DNA of 63,800 nt, taken from assembly GCA_029261455.1 (NCBI GenBank), contig JAJDBH010000160.1, positions 1 through 63,800 of the forward strand. Reading direction: 5' to 3'. Shown in pieces: positions 1-7,847 of this stretch. Source of the stretch: Nitrospinaceae bacterium (GTDB lineage: Bacteria; Nitrospinota; Nitrospinia; Nitrospinales; VA-1). The position numbers and the translations under genes are program-made. The notes beneath the pieces were generated by a model, which ran no database searches, was not told the origin of the DNA, and saw only the letters and a program-made list of their open reading frames with translations. The stretch's first letter is position 1. Every line of letters begins with the position of its first letter.

Positions 1-890
1 AGCGAGGTCAATAACCTAAGAAGTGGGCAGACAATCGTGCAACCCATGCTTCGTAAAAACACGGACATTCAGCGGCCCCCTCCACCTTTACTCAAACTCA
101 ATATACCCAAAACTAGCATTGGCAATAAACACCCCCTTCCACCCCCCGAGCATGTCTCAACTCCAAGAGGCACTCTTTATAAGCGAGGGCCTAAACCATC
201 AGGCAAAAAAAAAGAAACTATGCAGGATTTAAAAATTCCTCGTGGCACTCTGGGGCACTAATGCCTTTAACAACAAAAGCATTAGTAGACAAGGATTTAA
301 AGAATAAAGTCAATTCAGCAAAAAATCTAATCGCCAAGAAAAAATTGATGAAAACGGCTATGGTTTTTGCAGAAGATAAAGACGGGAATAAGGTCCGCAC
401 AAAAAGGTCTGAAACTATCCTGGGGCACAAACACGGTGACTCTGCCGGAGACATGTGGAACGCTAAACAACATCAATTTTCCAAGGCTGAAAATTATAAA
501 TACAATACAAATATTGAAAGATTCCATGGCTTGGAGAAAAAAAAGGCGTCCTCCGCTAGTGGATCCAAAGAAGCACGTTATGAACACCCAAGTCCGGCTT
601 ATGGGAGTCATAGAACTCATTTTTCCACTGATGATCCAATATTTAATAAAATAAAAAAGAAAACCCCTTTTTATTCATATTCAGTTTTCAAGAAGGTAGG
701 AGAAAAGCATCCCACTAACATAGATATCACGAAAACTAATTGGAGCTATTCGGAGGGAGGGGATAAAGGAGTTCCAGTAACATACAGGGCTAAAGCTATC
801 AATATTTTTAAAAGGAAGCAACCCCAGAAACAGGTGGTGAAACGACCAAGCGCCGGAAAATCTTCAAAGAAAAAGCAGAAATTGAAATAG
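1..890 (+). pseudogene. Effector-like protein 1, 5'-truncated by the window edge and frameshifted: frame 1 (1-261) then frame 3 (to 890). C-terminal GHK/SHR (HNH/GH-E-like) domain
   Basis: Frame 1 is open from base 1 (...TIVQPM...PRGTLYKRGPKPSGKKK). After the A9 run (205-213), frame 3 reads RNYAGFKNSSWHSGALMPLTTKALVD, which aligns with effector 2 KRTAAGFDNPPWHSKEMIPLTEAAAI. C-terminus LGHKHGDSAGDMWN...GSHRTHF is shared with effector 2. Confidence 0.75.
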
Positions 891-1007
891 AGTTTAAGAC
901 CCAAGGTTTTCCAAGGCTCACTATGTTCCATTTTTATGAATAACGATTAAAAACCAATTCATGAACCGCATGAAAAAAGAAACGTATAATTTGCAGAGAC
1001 CTGTTTT

Positions 1008-2018
1008 ATGACCTGGATAAAACCAAATTATTTTTTGCCGAGAGGCGTTCCCATCTCTCCGGCACAGCGGCCCAACCCCGTGCAAGGCAAAATGGTAACG
1101 CAACCTTTGATGCCGAATAACAATGTCATGCATCAGAGAGCACAAGTCATCAACCGGAGCCACAATTTTTCTGCATCAGCACAAACTCAACCCGGCAGGG
1201 TTCCGGTTCAGGCGAAAATGAACCCCAGGCATTTTCCTCATGTCGAGCAACCACAAATGCTGGGTTATCGGGCTCCGACAACTTTCCCTCAACCCGGCGC
1301 AGTCACGATACCGCCCAGATATTTCAACAAGGCCGTGGTTCAACCTATGTACGAGCGCGCGATGAGCCCCCGAGGCACCGTTTATGAGGAGGAAGATGCT
1401 CCTTCCGGAAAAACCAGATCGAAAAGAACAGCCGCCGGCTTTGATAATCCCCCCTGGCATTCAAAAGAAATGATACCTCTCACTGAGGCTGCGGCTATTA
1501 CCAAGGCTCCCGCAGGCTCAACTCATGCTCAAAAGAAAAAATATTATTCGGGAGCAGGCGTGAAGTTTAAGGTAGAGGGCGGCGCTATTGTTGCGGGCAA
1601 AAAGAAGACTATTCTGGGGCATAAACACGGCCACTCCGCTGGACAAATGTGGAACACCGCAAGGCACAAAAGACCGCGGAGCGATAACTTAGAATACAAT
1701 CGCAAACGTGACAGATACCATGGCTTGGAGTCCAGCACGAGTTCCTCCGCCAGTGGTAGTTCAGAGCCCCGCTATAAAGCACCAACTCCGGTCCGGGGAA
1801 GCCATCGAAGTCATTTTGACCGCGTCCACCCGGATTTTTTTGCACAAACTCCTTTTACGCCATGGAAAGTTATCAGGGAACGTGGAGATACGACACCCCT
1901 GCCTCCCGGGAAAAAACCTGTTTTTACTAAACACAGCTATTCACATAAATCCAAGACCACCGGTAAGATCACCTACAGAAGCAAGCCAAAAAGAAGGACG
2001 CCAAGAACCAAAGTATGA
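1008..2018 (+). CDS. Effector-like protein 2: N-terminal VQGKM/VQAKM repeat region, C-terminal putative HNH/GH-E-like nuclease domain, basic tail
   Basis: 336 aa ORF; PVQGKMVTQPLMPNNNVMHQRAQVINRS and PVQAKM motifs; LGHKHGHSAGQMWN...YKAPTPVRGSHRSHF; tail YRSKPKRRTPRTKV. Confidence 0.75.
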   Translation: MTWIKPNYFLPRGVPISPAQRPNPVQGKMVTQPLMPNNNVMHQRAQVINRSHNFSASAQTQPGRVPVQAKMNPRHFPHVEQPQMLGYRAPTTFPQPGAVTIPPRYFNKAVVQPMYERAMSPRGTVYEEEDAPSGKTRSKRTAAGFDNPPWHSKEMIPLTEAAAITKAPAGSTHAQKKKYYSGAGVKFKVEGGAIVAGKKKTILGHKHGHSAGQMWNTARHKRPRSDNLEYNRKRDRYHGLESSTSSSASGSSEPRYKAPTPVRGSHRSHFDRVHPDFFAQTPFTPWKVIRERGDTTPLPPGKKPVFTKHSYSHKSKTTGKITYRSKPKRRTPRTKV

Positions 2019-2113
2019 AGAACCCAATCCTCTAAATATTAGAGCTATGAAATTTCAAATACCAACTATTTTGAAATGAAAAAAACCAACTTGACAGACC
2101 AGAAGGCACGCAG

Positions 2114-4033
2114 ATGGCACTGAATAAATTTTTTCTACCAAACAGGGCGGCGCAACGGGCACAAGCAGCCCGGGGACAAAGACACCCATCGACAACAACG
2201 CAATCCCACTTGAGCCCTCCTATCATCCAGGCCAAACAGGCCCCGCATTATTCCATGCCGGTTAACAGCGCCATGCAACAAAGAGCGATTCATCAACACC
2301 GAAAATCCGCGACTGCAATTCCGGCAACAGGCCGACCACCGATTCAAGCAAAGATGGCACCACAACCTTCGTTGCCAAATAACAATGTCATGCAACAAAG
2401 AGCACAGGTCGTGAACCGGAGTAGAAATTTTTCCACGCCAGCACAAGCTCAACCCGGCAGGAAACCTGTTCAAGCTAAGATGACGCCCTCAACCCCACCG
2501 CTTGCAAACCGGTTCGCCCAGCGTGCCCAAGCCGCTACAGTAAACCCAAGCATGGCAACGGGTCGTCCAACCATCCAGGCGAAAATGTCACCGCAACCTT
2601 CGATGCCCTTTAATCCTTTTTTGCAACAGAGTGAAAAGGCTCTAAGCGGAAATAGAACCTCAATGGTGCCCAACCCCTACTGCCAACCAAGACAACTGGT
2701 CGTTCAGTTCTCGACCAAAATGGACATTGAAACTGTAAAGCCTACTCCCCCTGAAACTAAAAAACCCGCTTCCTCGGGCAGGCCAGTTCGAAAGGCAACC
2801 AAGGCAATCAGGAGAATACATGCTGACAGAAAAAAAGCGGCAGAGGACAGACCTCCTCGCCCCACCGGCCCTTTCCATATCAGCCGCTCCGTTGCACCTA
2901 AAAATGTTTTGACAGATGCAGACTTGATGGGGAAGAAACCCGGAACCAGTACAGAACAAGGCTACCAGGTAATCACTCATGGCGGGAAAAAATACACCCG
3001 GGCCAATATTCCCGATGTGAACTATTACAAGGAGGGGACGCCAAAAGACTTGCATTTGGTCAGTGACGTCAGTCGGCCAAAGGGTTGGAAAAAAGGACTG
3101 GTCCGAGTCCACGTTAAAGGAACACGCGATGACGAAGGTAAAGTGTCCGGGATCACCCCTCATTATATATCGGGAATTAAAAGGGATGACTGGCCCGAAT
3201 ACCTTCGAAGCGCAACCCAGAAACTTGGCAGGGAACTTAAGGACGACGGTGTCAGCTCAGTCGGAGGGCTAAGCCACCATGCCGAGGCTTCTCATGCTTT
3301 GGGACATGCGAATCTTGGATCTGAGGAAGAGATCAACGCGTTTGCGGCCAGCGGGCACCAGAACACCGAGCAGCTAGCCATTGAGAATGCCTTCCGGGAC
3401 CACGTGGCAGGCAAAGATGATGAACACGGAAAACGGCGGGACAACCTTCGCCTGAATATAACCGGATATGTACATGGTGAAGAAAACGAAAACCCCGGCA
3501 GACTGAAATACCAGCGCTTCAAAATATACAGAAAAGATGAAAAAAGCGGAAAATGGCACAAGGTAGTCGACCACCTGATGGATGGACAAAGAGGCGACAT
3601 CGATAAAACTGAAGCCAAGCATTTATACGAATCCATTCAAAGCCAGATAAAATCAGGACCCGCCCTTGGGAAGGAAGGAAAGCTAATATCAGGCGGCGCC
3701 CTGAAACCTAAGGGGATTGGGAAAGAACCTTCTCCCCCCAAGCCAGAGTTGATGCAAAGTCAAAGCAAAAAAAGAAGAAAGTCTGGGCATCATGAGACTA
3801 CAGCGGCTTTCACCGACGTAAAACTACAGAAAGGAAAAAAATTAACAGGACTTCCTGCCAAACAACATATTCATGAGTTATTGACGGGAGGCCAGCAGCA
3901 CGATGAAAGCAAGAGGGCAAAGAAACAAAGGACAGGCTCTTCATCTAAAAAGGCAAAGCCTCCGCAAAGAACAGTAACTCCAAGGAGAAAAATCACTCTT
4001 CGATCCAGATCCAAAAATAGGTCTTCCAAGTGA
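2114..4033 (+). CDS. Effector-like protein 3: N-terminal QAKM repeats, uncharacterised C-terminal domain, basic tail
   Basis: 639 aa ORF; repeats IQAKMAPQPSLPNNNVMQQRAQVVNRS, VQAKMTPSTPPLANRFAQRAQA, IQAKMSPQPSMPFN; C-terminal region homologous to effector 4. Confidence 0.8.
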   Translation: MALNKFFLPNRAAQRAQAARGQRHPSTTTQSHLSPPIIQAKQAPHYSMPVNSAMQQRAIHQHRKSATAIPATGRPPIQAKMAPQPSLPNNNVMQQRAQVVNRSRNFSTPAQAQPGRKPVQAKMTPSTPPLANRFAQRAQAATVNPSMATGRPTIQAKMSPQPSMPFNPFLQQSEKALSGNRTSMVPNPYCQPRQLVVQFSTKMDIETVKPTPPETKKPASSGRPVRKATKAIRRIHADRKKAAEDRPPRPTGPFHISRSVAPKNVLTDADLMGKKPGTSTEQGYQVITHGGKKYTRANIPDVNYYKEGTPKDLHLVSDVSRPKGWKKGLVRVHVKGTRDDEGKVSGITPHYISGIKRDDWPEYLRSATQKLGRELKDDGVSSVGGLSHHAEASHALGHANLGSEEEINAFAASGHQNTEQLAIENAFRDHVAGKDDEHGKRRDNLRLNITGYVHGEENENPGRLKYQRFKIYRKDEKSGKWHKVVDHLMDGQRGDIDKTEAKHLYESIQSQIKSGPALGKEGKLISGGALKPKGIGKEPSPPKPELMQSQSKKRRKSGHHETTAAFTDVKLQKGKKLTGLPAKQHIHELLTGGQQHDESKRAKKQRTGSSSKKAKPPQRTVTPRRKITLRSRSKNRSSK

Positions 4034-4240
4034 ACAACAAAAAATAAAAATTGTTCCCGATAAAGTTCTACTGAAGGCATCTTTCCATAAGGGAAAACCT
4101 TTATATACTGAGCAATTGGAGCCCAGAATTTTCCTCCGACTTCACCTTAAAGTCTCACCATTTCCTGCCGAACAGAACCAATAAAGGATAGACATATTGA
4201 ACAGTGAAGCTGTGCCCATTTTAGAGACTAAGAGCAGTTC

Positions 4241-6565
4241 ATGGCGGGAAACAAAAAACATTATTATAGAGGGGTCCATTTAGCCAACCCGCAACCTGCA
4301 AGAGCAGGAGGACTGGGCGGAAACCGTGGCCCGGTTGCCACTGCCCACCCCCTTGGTGTGCACCGCGCTCACCCTTCGGGTGTTCACCGAGCCCCCACCG
4401 CAGTAGCGCAAGCCAAACCAGCGCGGCAATTTGCAATGCCACAAAACAATGGCACAGCTCAAAGAGCCCAGGCGGTGAACCGCAGCCAGAAGTTTTCCGT
4501 CTCCAACAGCGGCAGGACGGTGCAGGCCAAACCAGCCACACAACATGCAATGCCGACTAACACCAGCACACAACAAAGAGCGCAGGCGGTAAACCACAGC
4601 CAGAAGTTTTTTGTCTCCAACAGCGGCAGGACGGTACAGGCCAAACCGGCCACACAACATACGATGCCGACAAAGACCAGCACACAACAAAAAGCGCAGG
4701 CGGTAAACCACAGCCAGAAGTTTTTTGTCTCCAACAGCGGCAGGACGGTGCAGGCCAAACCGGCCACTCAACATGCATTGCCGACTAACACCAGCACGCA
4801 ACAAAGAGCGCAGGCGGTTGCGAGGCACCGGGTTTATGGGCAGGCCAAAATGCCTCCCATCATCCAAGCCAAGGCAAGGGTACAATCACCACAGATACCT
4901 GACCGGGAAAGTCAACGGGCACGGTCTGCACAAGCAAGTCCAGCGCAAACAGGCAATAGAGGACAGCTTTCTATTCAGGCCAAATTTCCCGGTACGGCGT
5001 TTGCACAATCCCCCCGATCCAATGTCATTCAGCAGACAACAAAAAAGAAAGGAAGAGCTGAAATTGACGAGAGCCTTATTCTCCCTGGCAGAGCACGAGC
5101 TTCTACCACTGCAGTGACGAAAATTTCGGAAACAAAAGCCAGCGAGCCAACAGAAACAAAAGGAGGAGGTAATCCTGGTGGTTATAAAGGCCGCTCCGTT
5201 GCGCCAAAAGACAGTTTCAGCCCCGAACAAATAGAAGCAATAAAAACAGGCACTAAGGGCGAATCTCATGGCTACGTGACTTACACCGACACGAAGAATG
5301 GTCAGGTGTACACCCGGGCCAACATACCGGGAGAAGACTATTTCAAGAAAGGATCTCCCCACGATTTGAATTTAAAATTTAACATCGACCAATCCAAGGG
5401 ATGGAAGGATGGACTGGTTCGCAGCCATGTTAAAGGAAGAAAAGACGATAAAACAGCAACGGGCATCGTACCGCATTACAAAGAGGGGCTTAAAAGAGAC
5501 AGCTGGAAAGGTGATTTAATCAATCCTGCTAAAGACAAACTGACAGAAGACCTTAAAAAGGCAGGTGTTTCGCCCGCCACAGCTGGGCATTATGTGGAAA
5601 TTTCTCATGCCCTCGCAACCGGGAATTATGGATCCTATGATATGGTCAATGCATTTGTGGCCAGCTATCATCAAAATACTGAACAATTGGCCGTCGAAAC
5701 TGCTCACCGGCATGTTGTGAGTAAAAAGAGCGGTGAGGATGATATGAAAGGCAAGCAGGCTGAAAAATATCGCCTGAAAATCACCGGTTATGTCCACGAT
5801 CAAGACAGTGATCTCCACGGACGACTGAAATACACGCGCTACAAAATATACAGGAAAGATGGAGATGACTGGAACAAGGTTGTCGACCACCTGATGGACG
5901 GAGAAAGAGGGGATATCGATAAAGACGAATCTCAGTTGCTATACGGCTCAATTAAAAGACAGATGAGAGAAGGACCTGCTCTTGGTAAAGGGGGCAAGAT
6001 TCTTGAAAAAGATGCTGATAAAACTCAGAAACCCAAAGGAATATCTACAGTTGAACCCTATACATATAGTGATTTGCTTCGCACTATGCCTATGCCAAAG
6101 GGTAAGGGTAAGGACAGGGATGATAATATCACATCAGCTTTTACTGACCTGCAGATGCCTGGCGCAGGTGGTGAGCGTTTGCTGGGAAAAGAGGGCGCAA
6201 AGAGGATGAATAAAATATTGTTAGGCCATAGCGATGACGAAATGAGCGATGATCACCATTCCGACTCCGGTCACTCATCCTCAGGCTACAATTCTGACTC
6301 CGGTCATTCATCATCAGGCTACGATTCCGGTGGTAGCGTGGACTTAAAACATACATTAATGCCAAAGCCCAAAAATACCAGGAAACGAGTTGATCCACCG
6401 GCGTCTCACATCAATAGTGGCGATTTGGAGCATAAACCAAGGCCAACAAAGCATGCCAGGAAACAAGTTCGCCCATCAGCTTCTTTGGTCAATAGTGGCC
6501 ATGCCGAACTAAAATCAAAACATGTAGTAACACCCAGAAAAGGACGCAAACGACCTAGAAAATGA
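4241..6565 (+). CDS. Effector-like protein 4: 38-aa N-terminal tandem repeats (VQAKPATQHAMPTNTSTQQRAQAVNHS), same uncharacterised C-terminal domain as effector 3, DSGHSS repeats, basic tail
   Basis: 774 aa ORF; tandem repeats visible in protein and DNA; RSVAPK...HQNTEQLAVE...KVVDHLMDGERGDIDK...GPALGKGGK shared with effector 3. Confidence 0.8.
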   Translation: MAGNKKHYYRGVHLANPQPARAGGLGGNRGPVATAHPLGVHRAHPSGVHRAPTAVAQAKPARQFAMPQNNGTAQRAQAVNRSQKFSVSNSGRTVQAKPATQHAMPTNTSTQQRAQAVNHSQKFFVSNSGRTVQAKPATQHTMPTKTSTQQKAQAVNHSQKFFVSNSGRTVQAKPATQHALPTNTSTQQRAQAVARHRVYGQAKMPPIIQAKARVQSPQIPDRESQRARSAQASPAQTGNRGQLSIQAKFPGTAFAQSPRSNVIQQTTKKKGRAEIDESLILPGRARASTTAVTKISETKASEPTETKGGGNPGGYKGRSVAPKDSFSPEQIEAIKTGTKGESHGYVTYTDTKNGQVYTRANIPGEDYFKKGSPHDLNLKFNIDQSKGWKDGLVRSHVKGRKDDKTATGIVPHYKEGLKRDSWKGDLINPAKDKLTEDLKKAGVSPATAGHYVEISHALATGNYGSYDMVNAFVASYHQNTEQLAVETAHRHVVSKKSGEDDMKGKQAEKYRLKITGYVHDQDSDLHGRLKYTRYKIYRKDGDDWNKVVDHLMDGERGDIDKDESQLLYGSIKRQMREGPALGKGGKILEKDADKTQKPKGISTVEPYTYSDLLRTMPMPKGKGKDRDDNITSAFTDLQMPGAGGERLLGKEGAKRMNKILLGHSDDEMSDDHHSDSGHSSSGYNSDSGHSSSGYDSGGSVDLKHTLMPKPKNTRKRVDPPASHINSGDLEHKPRPTKHARKQVRPSASLVNSGHAELKSKHVVTPRKGRKRPRK
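4458..4820 (+). repeat. 114-bp (38-aa) tandem repeat, about 3 copies, inside effector 4
   Basis: 'cagcggcaggacgg' recurs at about 4507, 4621 and 4735 (spacing 114 bp). Confidence 0.9.
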
Positions 6566-6635
6566 GTGGGACCACCACATGCGAAGTTCTTCGAAAGACC
6601 TTGGGACAAAATATCTCGGAGGTGTGGGAGGCTCG

Positions 6636-7847
6636 CTAGCTAAAGGGGGGTTCGTTCGAATTGTCTTCGGGTTTGATGCCTAATATTTCGAAGATGCTCA
6701 ACTGGCCCTGCCCTTTCATAAACAGCTCTCGATAAAGTTCGGCAGTCGACATCTTGCCCCAGTTGATCGCTAACGTAATGAGGTAGGGAACCGGGCTGTG
6801 CGGTTCTATTCGCATAATATATTCGGCAGCTTGCTGAAGTTGCGCATAGGCCTGCTGCCGGTTTTGGATGGGGCCTTCAGGGCCGGGGGCGAAATCTGGA
6901 AAACTGCCATCATCGGTTCCACCGCCTCCGCCGCCAAACTCTCCGGGGATATCGGGAATATTGCCGGAACCTCCTCCTGAACCGGTGCTGTCTTCATTAT
7001 CTGAACCGCCTTCCTGCTCTGCGAAAGAACGGGGAACACCTCGTTCCTGCAAAATATTTCCCGTAAAGGTTTGTAGTTCTTCCAAAAGAGATAGTATTTT
7101 TCTGAAACTCGGTGCGGCATCACCACATGTTTCATCCAGACAATAACTGAAAGCATCCACAGCTTCTGCGGCGTCCAGTAACTGCCGGTATAAATTCTTA
7201 TAAAAAGCGGTGGGAGTGGTCTCTATGAAGGAATGAAAATCTTTCAGCAGGACAATATCATTGGAATACCCGTTTCCATTTGAAGACTTGGCACCATTCT
7301 CGGCGCGCTCTATCAGCAGGGCTCTTTCCCAATCGGCCCAATTCAAATCTTTATGTTCCTTGGGTGAGAGGGTGATTGGAATAAGGTTTAATGCGGGTAA
7401 AAGATTGTCATTTGCCCATTGAATGGGATTGGTTCTGTATTCCAAGTCATCATTTTGAATTGGAGGATAAATGGATTCCCAAAATTGTTCACAAAGCTGT
7501 TCCAGAATAATACAGCCGCTGGTGAGTCCGGGAAAACCGTGCTGATAGATTAAGGACTCCAGCAACCAGACCCCCAATTGTATATCTTTGCTTTTATCGG
7601 TCAGGCATTCCAGACATAAACTGCTCACCCTTGCCCAATCGGCTTTTTTTAATTCATGGATCCATACGCCCTGGGGTAAATTGGGGTCATCGCGTCGGCG
7701 ACACTCCTCGATTTCTTCATACTCCTTCTGATAGCGGAGATAGCTACCTGAAGGCTGGTCTGGAGAAATTGGAGACAGAATGGCTTCTATCTCCAGCCCC
7801 GTCTGCCTTAAAATTTCTTTCTGAAAAGCAGGTTTTGTAGCGAGCAC
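6636..7847 (-). CDS. tssA: T6SS protein TssA (ImpA N-terminal family)
   Basis: 403 aa; PISPDQPSGSYLRYQKEYEEIE...QFWESIYPP...HSPVPYLITLAINWGKMS, typical of ImpA/TssA; T6SS context. Confidence 0.9.
   Translation of the reverse strand: MLATKPAFQKEILRQTGLEIEAILSPISPDQPSGSYLRYQKEYEEIEECRRRDDPNLPQGVWIHELKKADWARVSSLCLECLTDKSKDIQLGVWLLESLIYQHGFPGLTSGCIILEQLCEQFWESIYPPIQNDDLEYRTNPIQWANDNLLPALNLIPITLSPKEHKDLNWADWERALLIERAENGAKSSNGNGYSNDIVLLKDFHSFIETTPTAFYKNLYRQLLDAAEAVDAFSYCLDETCGDAAPSFRKILSLLEELQTFTGNILQERGVPRSFAEQEGGSDNEDSTGSGGGSGNIPDIPGEFGGGGGGTDDGSFPDFAPGPEGPIQNRQQAYAQLQQAAEYIMRIEPHSPVPYLITLAINWGKMSTAELYRELFMKGQGQLSIFEILGIKPEDNSNEPPFS

Noticed and set aside
23-232. 69-aa frame-2 ORF at the left edge
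   Set aside because: The frame 1 / frame 3 combination aligns with effector 2, whereas frame 2 shows no homology.
2660-3163. 167-aa minus ORF opposite effector 3
   Set aside because: Antisense to a better-supported repeat/effector ORF with paralogue conservation in the plus frame.
4030-4056. Hairpin gaacaa...ttgttc after effector 3 as terminator
   Set aside because: Stem is short and A-rich with no T-tract; weak evidence.
4458-4820. Possible CRISPR array
   Set aside because: Repeats are contiguous 114-bp in-frame coding units without variable spacers, and lie inside an effector ORF.
4280-4885. Antisense ORFs (201 aa, 102 aa, 73 aa) opposite the effector 4 repeat region
   Set aside because: Open only because the repeat codons lack stops on the other strand; compositionally biased repetitive translation with no family resemblance.
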